Shown here: positions 24,861-37,035 of the stretch, piece after piece | Numbering within the stretch: the first letter of the stretch is position 1 | How the letters are laid out: every line of letters begins with the position of its first letter | NCBI GenBank assembly: GCA_027922465.2 | Contig: BQMF02000294.1 | Span: 186,001-250,000 of the forward strand | Source: Turritopsis dohrnii | Lineage: Eukaryota; Cnidaria; Hydrozoa; Anthoathecata; Oceaniidae | Direction of reading: 5' to 3' | DNA length: 64,000 nucleotides | Notes under the pieces: generated by a model | The model's input: only the letters and a program-made list of their open reading frames with translations | Databases searched by the model: none | Told to the model about the DNA's origin: nothing | Translations under genes and position numbers: made by a program

Positions 24861-26713
24861 TAAAAGAATTGTAAATGGCAATATCAATGAACAGCTCTGC
24901 AATTTTGCGGTACCACTTGAGCCCCTTTCTTTGAATGGAGTATGGTATAATGACCCTACTCAATGTATCCACGCCACCCATTGACTTGTTGTAATCTACT
25001 ATTACATCAGGCTTGATGATTTCTACTTTTGTACGGTAATCAATTCTTCCAGTGCTGACAAGATTGCCTGGGTGGCTGGACGACATCATTGAAACGATCT
25101 TGTTGCTTTTTGTTTTGTAGCCATCGTTCCACCGCATGACCATCAAGATTTTTTTATGAAACTTCTTCATTGGTGGTATTCCACGCCCATATTCCATCAA
25201 GCGACTAAATATTGGAGTTGAAAAGAAACTATCTTTTGTCCAATACATATGAATACTTGGTTTGTTTACAATACCCATTATGCTGATAACAGCAATGTAC
25301 ATCCACATCTCATCTGGTGTCACCGGTTTCCATACATTGAAATGGCTTCGTCTATGGGCGTCCATTCTTTCCACTATTTCGGGTGTTTCTTTCATAATAC
25401 CCACGTAAGTGTTAGTATGACGTACTAGTTCATTTATTATGTCATCAGTTATTATCATTCGTAACACTTCAAGAGGACAAGTTGCATCAAGAGGTACTGT
25501 ATTTACACCACTCTGTCCAGTAAAAGGAAACTGACGTGCATCTCTTTCGTTGTTGTCCCAAATAATATCTGGTTGGTCATCTTCATCTTCATCTTCACTA
25601 TCATCATCCAAAAGAGGTGAGGCACCACGAGCCACAAACGCACCTGCACGACCTCCACGGACACGAATACCTCTCGGACGAACAACTCCACGGACAACGG
25701 TGCGACCACCACGAACACGGGCACTGACACGACCACCACGAACACGGACACCGGCTCGATTACCACGACCACATGCATTTCCACCCCTTGTACACGCTCT
25801 CCTTCTTTCTGGTGAAGAATCAGAAATACTGCTATCACCACTAGCACGAGACTTGGCTGGCCTTCCCCCTCCTCTATTACCACCGCGTAATCGCTTTTTA
25901 GCTGGGCGACCAATTCTTTGTGACGGTGCTGGTGAGGGGCTTGGTTTTCGAACTGGTAAATCAGAGTCCGCCACTGGACTTGGCTGTTTAGTCACCGCTG
26001 GACTTGGCTGTCTTCTGTCTGCTTCCCCATCAGAGCTAACAACAGCTGACTCCTCTGTTAGGGAAAGGATGGAAAGTGGTGGTGAAAGCGTAGCATCATT
26101 GTCTGTTACATTGTCCGGTAATGGGGGTTCAATTTCCTCATCAGAAGAGCCTAAATTTAGAAAAAAATATTTCAAAATATTTGGGGAGAGGTAAATAAGT
26201 ATAAGAAATTCACTTACTAAAGTCTGAATCACTAAAATCATCGCTATCCAGATCAGCAATGAAATTGTCTATTTGGGCCTTTGTGAGCGGCCGTTTCCGA
26301 GCTGCCATTTTTTCAACTGATTTCCATATCGCATGGCGCTACTCAAACGGTTATAATATAGACCGAGTGAAGTTTTCTTAGAAGAAAATTTGTCGTTCTT
26401 TCCGAATTTTCAATCGGTTTGGCTCTACGACAAAGCGTTGCTAAGTTACAGCCCGTTTTTTCGACCTATACTAAAAAACGACAATTGTCGTCGTTCGGAA
26501 ACTCCATGAACGACAATTGTCGTCGTTTGGAGGCTAAAGGTTAATAACTTTTCATCGACTTAACCAAAAGTAATAATTTAAAAAGGAAAATTTTTTTCAA
26601 TCTTTCCTCTACACGTTTAAAAAAATTTTTTTTGAAAAATATGTTTTCTACTTCACGTAATATCTCTTCAAACGTCTGGAGTTTTTTCTGGTGCACCCGG
26701 TAATATAATAAGA

Positions 26714-27258
26714 CTAGTATCTCGCGTAAAAGTTTTTTACGGTTTTTATTTCGAAAACATAGTGACGAAAACAGGTGACGAAACATTTAATCACCGAATC
26801 TTGAAAAAAGATGGAGCCCATGTTGTAGAGCTTGAAAAACTGATCAAAAAAATGTATGGGATCGTTTCGCTACGACCAACCGTTGCAGAGATATCGCCTA
26901 TTAAAGATTTTGATGACGTCATATCCGCAGTAACAAATTAAATTTAGGTCCAAATGATGCGTCACCCTATCACCCGTATCGCTGACCCTATAAAAAACGT
27001 CAGTTATCCCTATTAGTTCTCGAGGTATTTCCCCAAAAACGTCGCGTGCAATTGGGGATGCAATGCAATGGTTTCCCGTGGTCATAAAAACATCTGACGT
27101 CAAATGATGCCACGTGCTATTATACTAATCATGAATGTGTGTTGCGTGGTCGAACTGCCGCTATATGACCACGATTAAGAAGATTTTGACCATTAAAAAA
27201 CAAAAAAACAAACACTCTCTAAGTTAAATGTGTTGCACACAATGCGAATTAGTATATA
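26714..27258 (-). mobile_element. Helitron family A copy 2 (short form)
   Basis: 545 bp, non-coding. On the minus strand the 3' end carries a hairpin, then CTAG (26714-26717) abutting the TC start of copy 1. Next to it on the other side is the CTAG of copy 3, so copies 1-3 are head-to-tail. Confidence 0.8.
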
Positions 27259-28978
27259 CTAGTATCCCGGGTAAAAACTTTTTACCAAACTTAACTTCGA
27301 AAACATTAGGCCAAATCCACCATTCCCGTGTAGGTACCCGTGACGAAAAAATAAATCATACAATCGCAACTCAAAAATATCCCAGGCGGTGTCGCTCGCC
27401 ACCCATGTTCAGTATGCGTTGTGTCGCAGAATTTAACTCTTGCAAAAGTTTCTTTTCAGGCATTAATTTTTTAATTCATTTCTTACATTCAGAAAATTTA
27501 AAACAGAAACAAATAGCAACAGGGCTCAGAATATATATTCATACGCAGAAGAGAAGTAACTTTAATGTAAAAAATGCAATATATAACACAGAACCGTTTA
27601 CCCAGACATACAAAACCAAACATTGAATAACATTACAAAAATGATACCTTCCATCTTTTTCTTTTGTTCAAAAGTTACTACTGGACTGCAACCATTAATG
27701 AATTTTTGTAATGATATACTTAGTTCTTCCCAAAACCATCAACATCATGATTAAAACCATGAGTTTCATTTCTTTGTGCTTTTTTTATTATTGCCTAAAA
27801 GAATAATATTTCAATTGTAATACCGAAAAAAGAAAAAAAAAAAAAAGAAACAAAAAAAAAAAAAGGAACTTCAATTGGCCATTTATCCTAAAAACAATAA
27901 CTAAGAACAAAAATTTACACAGAAGATAAAAAGTCACAAATAAAATCATAAAGCCACAGTTATATACCCAGGCATAGTACGTAAACGATTACCATAACAC
28001 AAAATATGCATAAACGCGATAAAATATAAACTTAAGAAAAATGCAGCCAACAACACTTATAGATTTTTTGTAGGATAGTTTCATTGCACAGTCATTTAAA
28101 TTACATAATCCATTCTTCTCTTTAGTAACCCTCTCAACATTATAACCCATCATGTGCTTCATTTCTATTTTAACAGATGAAAACATTCAAAAAAAATATA
28201 CAAAAAACCTATAATCATGCTATGAAGAAATCTAAAGAAAAACAAAAAAAAGTAAAAGAAACTTTGAAAATATATTAACCTTTATTTATCCACTAATACT
28301 AACTGTGTTTTAACTAAATAGATACTATTTTAACTTTACCTCTCAATACCAATTCACATCATCATAATCATGTTAGTAAACAATATTGATCATGATCTGT
28401 AGTATAGCCACTATCAACTTCTAAACTCTTTACTTTCTATATTTCATACCTGTAAACAAATTAATAACACTCGATTTACTTTCCAGGATACTTTCCTATT
28501 GTAAACATACACTTTCTCTTTGCTTTCTACTGCAATTCCACTACCAATTTTATACAGTGAAAGACATAAAAATGCTTTCTTCGTAACTTCATAACTGTGG
28601 AGCCATTTTGAATTAAATAAAATAAGGAACAACAATTTCGTTACCAAAACAAATCAGTAACTGCTCGTGGGACATGCATCTTTATGATTTGATCGTTTTA
28701 ACTCTGTTTTTACTCTCTTTTAACGCTGTATTTACTAAATCCGTTCGACTCATGTCCTTACGTATATTACTTTATATCTTTTCCAAACAATTTCCCACCG
28801 AAAAGAAGTAAAACCATTTTCTTCACCAAAATAAATAAACATCATCCTTTCTGCAGCCATCACTCCCATAAATATTTGATAACTATAAAAAGAAATACGT
28901 AAACAGCACGTAAAATAAAAATAGACTTTCTTCATCTCGTTCTTCGTTTCGTTTTCCTCTGAAAAAACTAATATATAT

Positions 28979-29217
28979 AAAAAACAACATCTGTTTAAAA
29001 ACTCACCTAAGCATGTGGTTATACCTGTTCTTTTATTAATCTAAAATACAATAACAGTAAAAGTTTAACAATAAACAATAATCTAAAATACAATCACAGT
29101 AAATCATAACTTACGTGTTTCTTCGTCACAACAACTGCGATAATGATAATCGGTTATTAACGAACTTATTTTTTGGAAATCGTGAACCAATCAAATTGGC
29201 GAAAAAATAATTTCTTC
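28979..29217. repeat. 240-bp direct repeat, first copy
   Basis: Almost identical to 36797-37035 in the same orientation, starting aacaacatctgtttaaaaac and ending in ggcgaaaaaataatttctt. The two copies lie about 7.8 kb apart inside one composite Helitron. Confidence 0.8.
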
Positions 29218-32200
29218 GTTTCGTTTTCCTCTGAAAAAACTAATATATACATAACTGAAAACAAAAATTTGTGCTTTAGTTTGATTAACAATATGTCATT
29301 GCCATATTGTTAATTTACAAACATGCAGTACCTGAACTAAATTTCATTAAAAGATTATAAAATTTTATACAGAAACCTAAAAAAGTTAAATTTTTAATTA
29401 CGCATACACCCCAGAGCATTATGAAAGTATAACTGACACAATACGAAACGTACGTAACTGCATATAAACTTAATGAACAAAATAACATTAAATCAAATAC
29501 ATGCTTTCAGATATCACCACAGTGATTACGTAAGTCTTTCAATATATGCGGTCAATTTTCTTAATTACGAAAAGACTTCCCAAACACAAAAAGTAAACAA
29601 AGATTTGGATTATGAAAAAATATGACCCAAACTTACCAAAACTAGCAAACATAACTGAAAGCAGAAATTTGTATTAAAAAAAGATGTCCGCCATTTATTA
29701 AAATTTACTGACAGTAAAGATAAATTTCAGTTTGCTATCATAAATAGGAAGTCCCCATTCCTAATTCAAGACATTAATGATACAGCCAAGAACTACAAAA
29801 GTAAATAAGCTAAAAAAGCAGCTAGAGAAACATCAAACATAAAATGATGCACAGGCAGGGTAGACTAGACATTCTTGTTGAGCTGAAGAGGAAACTGAGC
29901 TGAGCTGTACGTACCCAGAGCCTAAAAAGCATTACAGCCCACACAGCCCACACAGCCCACACAAGAAACAAACAGTCTTTTGTATTTAGAAAGGCTTATA
30001 AGAATCCCAAACATTTTCAAAGAAACGAAAGCATTCCTTTTTCACACACTGTTTTTAAACTTGTTTTTAGAAAACTTGTTTTTAGAAAAGAATGAACACA
30101 GTAGAATCATTGTAAGATAAGTTATAAATTTTCTACCCTTTACTTTCGGTTTTGGAAGTGTATATCTTCTTTTAAATATATTCCACATTGATCAATAAAC
30201 TTTTGGAAATCTAAGTGGGTTTCTTCGGTACCGCTGATAGTATACCATTATGCGAACAGCGTGCAAATGTAAAGTCGAAAAATACCCGGATGATCACATG
30301 GCATGGCGAAAATCGAGCCAATAAGATCAGTTAATTAGCAGCCTTTAGCATGAGTGGCGCTTCATTCACCAATAAACATTGACACGCCATTTGTATGACC
30401 CAATGAAATTCGAGAAACAAATATGCGCCGGTTTGGACAGTAAGATGAAAAAAAAACAAGATGCCCTACCGGGCAGAAGGATTTCTGCAAGCTTTGCTGA
30501 AAATGCCACAAAAATGCAACACTAGCACACTAGTCCTGCAAAACTAAGACAGTCACATCATTCAGCTCGAGAAGCATCAGCATTAAATAAACAAAAATAT
30601 TGATGCGACTGACAATGTTCGTCAAGAAAGTTAGCCTACCATAACATAAAAAAGGGGCTTTTCTTTATGCTATCGCGGAGATCATTTATGAAGATCTGTT
30701 TTTTTGTACGAATAAGCTTAATGATTGTTACTGGATATTTGCCACCCACATACTCCAAAAAAGTGCATCGACACAATACGAAACTTTAATTTAACCACAT
30801 TAAATATAACGAATCCTATAAAAAGATTGTGTATACTGGCGGTAACCAACATATCGTTTGGGCAGCACAAACTAATATATAAAGTTTCTATATTGATCTC
30901 TTCAGAATGAAAAATATAAATATCACAATAATAATTACTTAGAAATTAAAGCTCATATCTAATCTAAAAGTTAAAAAAAATACAACATACGTAGGGAGAA
31001 AAGAGATAAGCTGATATAGCCAGAATACATCCAAAAATTGCTACTAAATATAGTATAAATAGCTGTATAAAGTGCATATGTTGGTGATCTGGGGAGGAGC
31101 TGAAAGGAAGCTAAGCTGAGCTTTAAAAATCCAAAAGCTTCTAAAAATTGACTTCAAACATGCATACACATACAAAATACACGAAGGTCTTTCATATTTA
31201 AAAAGGCTTGGAGCAAAAATAAAACAAGAAATACCTTTTCTTCCACACACCATGTATTGGCACTGTTTTCATATTTTAAACTTCAAAAGAAAACTTCTTT
31301 CAAAAAACAGAATAACCACACTGTAATTTAATTTTGTGAACATGATAAGTTCCCAACAGTAATGCAATCCTTTATATAAAATTATAAGCTGTATTAACTT
31401 CTTTTAAAGCCATATATCCATCAAAGAAACTTTTAGCAAACTACACACGTTCTTTCGCTGCCATTTTTAAAACGTTTTGTGGACGATCACATGGCATGGC
31501 GAAAATCAGCCAATAAACTATCGCTATTTAAGTGGAGGTGGCTAAATTAGCACCCTTTCGTAGAAATTGGGCATTATGCACCAATGACAATTAAGACGGC
31601 TTTTTTATGAACCAATGAAATTTAAGAAACAAAAATGCGTAGGTTTGGACAGTAAGATGAAAAAAAAAACAAGATGCCCTTGCAGGCATAAGGATTTCTG
31701 CAAAATCAGCTGAAGTATGAAAAAAGAAAGACTACGACATTCTTGAAATTTAAGAAAAGTTTAATCCGCAATATATATTTATTAAATTTCTGTTCATGTA
31801 CTCCTCAAAAATCTGGAAAAACATAATTGCCACTATGCAAAACTTTATACCAATAAACATCAATAAACTTGATTATATCTGAATGACATATGTTCTTTAT
31901 TTTGATGGTACGAAAAGATATTAAGGATTCAGTGATCAATTCAGATAAGACAATGAGTATGCATGTAAGTCAATGTAAATGTTATGAATTTAGTATGTAT
32001 TGTCAATCTTCCTAACAGAATTCCTAAGGAAAAAAGGAACGCATAGATTTTAATGATACGAAATACATCCATATACATACAAAATCAACATACATAACTG
32101 AAACTTAAACTTAAAAACTTAGAAACTTAAAAAAACATTAAATTTTTAATTACGCATACACCCCAGGAAATTCTTAAAGCACGACTGACACAATATGAAA

Positions 32201-32335
32201 CTTACGTTAACTGCCAATAAACTTAATGAACAAAAGAACAATAAATCTAATTAGATGCTGTGTAAGATATCACATTGATTACGTAAGTCTTTCCATATAT
32301 ACGGTCAATCTTCCTAATAACAAAAAGACTTCCCA

Positions 32336-35300
32336 TAGTCCAGGGAAAGTGTGTAAAAATAGTGTTCAATTGTGCATTTTTGAGTAGAAAGCATGAAATT
32401 TGGTACAGACGTACTTTAGGTGAAAAGAAACATTTTGAGACTCAGACCCATTCCCAGAACACCTGTCCGTGTATTTTACAGACCAGAATGGCTGCCTAAT
32501 AATAAAAAAATGTTTTTCTCCAAAATATGACATGTTATATATCATTGGAAAGGTTTTTTAATACTGATTCCGAAACACTTTACAACCCATATCTGAAAAT
32601 GGACTGGGGACGAGTTCTACGTCACAGAAGGCGCGCTATACGTCACGGATGTAATTTACTGACCAGATTGAAAGAAATTAACAAGGTAGAGTAAAATATA
32701 TTATATTATACATCGTTGAAAAGATTTTTGGAAGCTGATCAATACATGTTGGTTAAAAAAGGGAATGGAACGCTGTTCTGGAAACTAGTCAGCTGCCAAA
32801 AGTGTAATTTACTGACCAGATCACCGAGAAAAAAACAGAAGTGGCCATTTTGCAAATTATGGCTGATTCATTCTTGTCGGCATCACACGTCGGCATCACA
32901 CGTCACACGTCAAACGGACTCGTTATGGTCATGAGGTCATGGCAGCTGTGTTACACATGCTTTTGGAAAAGGCATACGAAGAACATAGGTATTCAACGCA
33001 GGTTCGTGTGATCATGCACACGAACAAAATAACAAATGTGTAAAAGGAGATGGAGGTATTCATTTTATTCTTTTACGTCAAAAAAGAGTAATTATCTTTC
33101 AGATCTATATTCTAACACACTAATTTACAGATTTACCTGAAGCTTTTTTCTTTTTTGCAGTGTGTTTTCTCGCTAGCCGTTTTGCGCTCATGCTTACTTG
33201 TAGGGGGGTGCACTAGCACAATAACGATGGTTTTCTTTAGGTGCTATTGGATTGACTGAAGACTCCTCACAGTTATTGAAATGGATGGTTTCAGGACCGG
33301 AATTAGCTCGCATCATAAATGAATTCAAAGGTAGCTTGCCTTTCAACAAAGTGAAAGACATCACAAATGAAACGAATCATCATGAACAAACTGGGGGCAT
33401 GCAACAGCGATTTTCTAAGCAGGTAATGACGCTTTTGTCAAATTTCCAGGTTGGTAATCCATTTCTTGAAGAAACACCAGATTTGATGGCCCTCGACACG
33501 AAAGACGTTGCTGAAGAAGCTGCCATCAAAAACCTAAACAAGGGCGAAGAATTTGGAAAAGAAATGTTCGATTCCTTCATTAAAAATCACATCAAAGGAA
33601 ATGATAAAAGTATCTTTGATACTATCTCCAAAAACAAACTTTCAATCTTTAACTAACCAAAGCAGCGAAGCATCAACAACAAGGACGAGTTAACAACATT
33701 AATCTTTTCCCAACTTTACAATGCATGTGAAGTACGAGACGGTAATTTGGATGAATTCTTTATGCATGAAAATACAGCTTTTCCGCCATCGCTTTCGAAA
33801 AATAGAAATCTTAGATCTGGAAACAAAGCTGACTTAACTGGTTGTTTACGCGAACTTGTCACAGAAGCAGATGGAAGAAAAGTAGAGGCAGAATGTATCA
33901 TTTTAGATGGAGCAGCAAGTGTGAATATGCTGAAACCAAACGGATTTCCAACATTTCATGAGTATGCAACTAAAGAATTTACGCATTTTATTGAGAACCA
34001 AATTGCAACTGCGAATCGCATCGACATAGTTTGGGATGTTTATATGGAGAATTCACTAAAGTTATCAGCCAGAACAAAAAGAGTTTTGTAGGTTCTTTGT
34101 CGTAACATTTGTTTTATTGAATTAATTTCATTATCATGTAAAAAACTGAAGATTGTTACCAAACTTAAACCTGTGAAAATCAATTGAGAACCGAATGTTC
34201 AGGCAGTGAATGTGAGTTAAATAATGTCAAATTACAAGGATTTTATTTATTGTTTTTTATTCGTAATTTTAGGGAAAGGGACACGCAGGAAAGTGCTGGA
34301 GGATACAAGGATTCCATGAAATTGGCAATCGTTCTTGCTAGTTGATAAGAACAAGGAAGAACTTTTTAGCTTTTTGGCAACCGAATCTACCAAAATCTTT
34401 ACTCAGAAGACCATTATTAGCACCATTAACAATTCTGTGATTTCCAATAATCATAACTGTTTGTCCCTGTCTCCATGCAATCACGAAGAGGCAGATACGA
34501 GGATGTTTCTGCATGCAAAGGATGCGAGCGACTGCGGAGCAAAGAAGATTTGTATTAGGACCGTTGGTACTGATGTCGTTGCGATTGCAGTCGGGGTGTT
34601 TGCTCAACTTTGTGTCAACGAGTTGTGGCTATCATTTGGTGTTGGAAAAAAACACCATTTAATACCAATTCATTCGATCTGGAGAAGTCTTGGTGATGTC
34701 AAGAGTAGGTGTCTTCCAGTTTTCCATGCCCTAACTGGTTGTGATCAGGTCTCGGTTTTTAATGGCAGGGGAAAGAAGAATGTTTGGAACACCTACGGGA
34801 AATTTGACGATCTGACTGCTTGCCTGGATTTGATCAGCTACAATCATTCATTCATAATTCATGATGTAGAGTCACTTTTCTCCACCATCGAAAGATTTGT
34901 GGTGTTACTCTACGATCAAACAAGTACAGATACGGAATTAAATGTTTTGATAAAACACGTCTTTGCAAACAAAGGCAGATCATTAGAAGGTATCCCTCCA
35001 ACAAAAGATACATTATTTCAGCATTTTAAGCGTGCTGTATACCAGGGAAGCTATTGTTGGGGTCAATCTATCGTTTCCATGCAAGATCTTCCACAACCTG
35101 AAAATTGGGGCTGGAAATTGAGCGACCAAGGGAAATATGAGATCGCTTAGACAACCTTACCTCAGGCTTTAAAAATATGTCAGGAACTTATCAAACGTGG
35201 CTGTAAAAAAGAGAAAGTGTGTAAAGTGTGCAAAGGTCGATGCAAAAAAGCCTCTTTGAAATGCACGGAACTTTGCAAATGTGGTGGAGATTGTGTCGAC

Positions 35301-35766
35301 TCATGATCTTCTAAACGTTGTGCATTGTAAAAACTTTTAAAACTTTTCCCTAAAACAAATTTGTACAAACTCATCAGCTTCAAAAAACCTTTTCAACGAT
35401 GTATAACATAATACATTTTACTCTACCTTGTTAGTTTCTTTCAATCTGGTCAGTAAATTACATCCGTGACGTATAGCTTGCCTTCTGTGACGTAAAACTC
35501 GTCCCCAGTCCATTTTCAGATATGGGTTGTAAAGTGTTTCGGAATCAGTATTAAAAAACCTTTCCAATGATATATAACATGTCGTATTTTGGAGGAAAAC
35601 ATTTTTTTATTATTAGGCAGCCATTCTGGTCTGTAAAATACACGGACAGGTGTTCTGGGAATGGGTCTGAGTCTTAAAATGTTTCTTTTCACCTAAAATA
35701 TGTCTGTACCAAATTTCATGCTTTCTACTCAAAAATGCACAATCGATGCACACTTTCCCTGGACTA
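32336..35766 (+). mobile_element. Academ-like DNA transposon with about 400-bp inverted repeats
   Basis: 3,431 bp. Left end TAGTCCAGGGAAAGTGTG at 32336; right end is the complement, ending at 35766. Inverted repeats extend over about 400 bp (32336-32741 and 35372-35766). A 3-bp duplication CCA flanks it (32333-32335 and 35767-35769). The flanks closed over one CCA match the uninterrupted related stretch at about 29,572 (gacttcccaaacacaaaaag). Its gene has an XPG/FEN-like nuclease signature, which with 3-4 bp duplications points to the Academ superfamily. Confidence 0.8.
33241..35306 (+). pseudogene. Academ-like protein with XPG/FEN-type nuclease motifs
   Basis: The coding stretch follows an acceptor (TTTCTTTAG) at 33240 and runs in one frame to about 34088, with a TAA at 33654-33656. 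After a probable intron (acceptor TAATTTTAG at 34272) it resumes to a TGA at 35304-35306, with in-frame stops at 34317-34319 and 35148-35150. Acidic motifs spaced like those of FEN1/XPG nucleases are visible: C-N-H-E-E-A-D-T-R-M-F-L-H-A, V-G-T-D-V-V-A-I-A-V and A-L-T-G-C-D-Q-V-S-V-F-N-G-R-G-K-K (compare 'LLGSDYxxxIxGIGPK'). The end is a CXC-like cysteine cluster (C-K-V-C-K-G-R-C...C-K-C-G-G-D-C). Three nonsense codons make this copy inactive. The 5' exons were not found. Confidence 0.7.
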
Positions 35767-36596
35767 CCAAACAAAAAAAGTAAACAAAGATTTGGATTAA
35801 TTAAATATGTGATCCAAATTAGCAAACATAACTGAAAGCAGTTAAAATTTACAGACAGTCGAGATAAGTTTCCTATTTGCTATCGTAAATAGCAAGTCCT
35901 ATTCCTAATTAAGGGCATTAATGATAATACAGCCAAGAACTATACAAGTAAATATGCTAACATATCTCTAGAGAAATATCAAACATAAAATGATGCAGGC
36001 AGAGGCTAGACAGATATTCTTGTTGTTGGAGCTGAAGAGGAAACTGAGCTGAGCTGTACGTATCCAGAACTTAAAAGGCATTACAGCCCACAGATGAAAC
36101 AAACGAGCTTTTGTATTTAGAAAAGCTCAAAAGAATACCAGACATTTTCAAAAAAAAACAAAAACCTTTCCTTTTTGACACACTGTTTTTATAAAACATT
36201 GAGAACTTGTTTTTAAAAAAGAATGAACACAGTAGAATCTTTGTAAGATAATCATAAATTTTTACCCTCTACTCTCGGTCTTGGAACTGTAAATCTATTC
36301 AACATCGATTGATCAATCAACTTTTGGAAGTTTCTTCGGTCACGCTGTAGTGTACCATTATGCGAACGGCGTGCAAATGTAAGTCGAAAAAAATACCCGG
36401 ATGATCACATGGCGGAAATTCAAGCCAATAAACTAGCGCTATTAAAGTTAATTAGCACCCTTTCGTAATAGTGGCGCTTCATGCACCAATGAACTTTGAG
36501 ACGGCGGCTGTATGAACCAATGAACTTCGAAATAAAAAAAATCGCTAGGTTTGGACAGTAAGATGAAAAAAAAAAAAAAAAACTAAGAAAAACAAA

Positions 36597-36801
36597 GACG
36601 ATCGTAAAGGCTTTCTTGCTTATGCAGAAATCCAAAAATCAGAAAAACACCGACGATCGTAAAGTATTTCTTGCTTACGCAGAAATCCAAAAACAGGAGA
36701 AAGACGATCGTAAAGTATTTCTTGCTTACGCAGAAATCCAAAAAACAGAAAAACACGGACGATCGTAAAGTATTTCTTGCTTACGCAGAAATCCAAAAAA
36801 A
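36597..36801. repeat. four-copy minisatellite, 51-55 bp unit
   Basis: Units start at 36597, 36652, 36703 and 36758, each beginning gacgatcgtaaag and containing cttgcttacgcagaaatcc. Copies 2-4 are nearly identical; copy 1 is more diverged. Confidence 0.9.
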
Positions 36802-37035
36802 CAACATCTGTTTAAAAACTCACCTAAGCATGTGGTTATACCTGTTCTTTTATTAATCTAAAATACAATAACAGTAAAAGTTTAACAATAAACAATAATC
36901 TAAAATACAATCACAGTAAATCATAACCTACGTGTTTCTTCGTCAAAACAACTGCGATAATGATAATCGGTTATTAACGAACTTATTTTTTGGAAATCGT
37001 CAACCAATCAAATTGGCGAAAAAATAATTTCTTGC
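36797..37035. repeat. 240-bp direct repeat, second copy
   Basis: Partner of 28979-29217; starts right at the end of the minisatellite. Confidence 0.8.

Larger units (their letters stand above)
23228..26308 (-). pseudogene. piggyBac-like transposase
   Basis: Exon 1 from ATG 26308 (M-A-A-R-K-R-P-L) to 26218, donor GTAAGT. Exon 2 begins at 26150 after TTTAG and reads in frame. The N-terminus is acidic, then strongly R-G-G/R-V-R-G-rich (about 25,910-25,640), unusual for the family. The DDE_Tnp_1_7 domain starts with F-P-F-T-G and includes P-V-T-P-D-E-M-W-M-Y-I. After K-K-F-H-K-K the frame jumps to R-W-N-D-G-Y-K-T-K-S, so about 200 residues holding the first catalytic Asp pair are deleted. D-Y-N-K-S-M-G-G-V-D (third Asp) is kept. 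A LINE separates this from the C-terminal end at 23600-23228, which has the Cys-rich finger (C-V-R-C...C-R-P-C...L-C...C-F). Inactive. Confidence 0.9.
22456..26540 (-). mobile_element. piggyBac-like transposon, internally deleted and LINE-interrupted
   Basis: 4,085 bp between TTAA duplications at 22452-22455 and 26541-26544. Terminal inverted repeats CCTTTAGACTCC (left) and GGAGGCTAAAGG (right). Two copies of the palindrome cgacaattgtcg at 26479-26490 and 26511-26522 lie near the right end, likely binding sites. Inserted in the right inverted repeat of the mariner. Its transposase gene is on the minus strand, broken by a LINE and an internal deletion. Confidence 0.92.
14444..26700 (+). mobile_element. 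mariner-like transposon with long inverted repeats, heavily nested
   Basis: Ends are ccgggtgcaccagaaaaaac at 14444 and its complement ending at 26700, both flanked by the TA duplication (14442-14443 and 26701-26702). Inverted repeats run about 210 bp: 14444-14655 on the left pairs with 26545-26700 and 22398-22451 on the right. The right repeat is broken at a TTAA by a piggyBac; the body is broken 13 bp after the transposase stop by an IS3EU-like element. With both insertions removed the mariner would be about 1.8 kb, a usual length. Confidence 0.9.
11537..26713 (-). mobile_element. Helitron family A copy 1, split by a mariner
   Basis: The 3' end (minus strand) is a diverged hairpin followed by CTAG at 11537-11540, then T. 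The 5' end, TCTTATTATA..., is at 26713, beyond the mariner insertion. The unit is a long-form copy: its inner part around 12.0-14.4 kb is similar to stretches at 58.2-60.1 kb and 61.3-62.4 kb. A second Helitron-like end (start tctatattctaatacgcgc on the minus strand at 12440) suggests another diverged copy nested at about 11.84-12.44 kb. Non-coding. The mariner took a TA in the 5' terminal region at 14442-14443. Confidence 0.65.

Noticed and set aside
25503..26194. Additional long ORFs on both strands across the piggyBac N-terminus
   Set aside because: Other frames of the GC-rich RGG-coding stretch; only one frame continues into the DDE domain.
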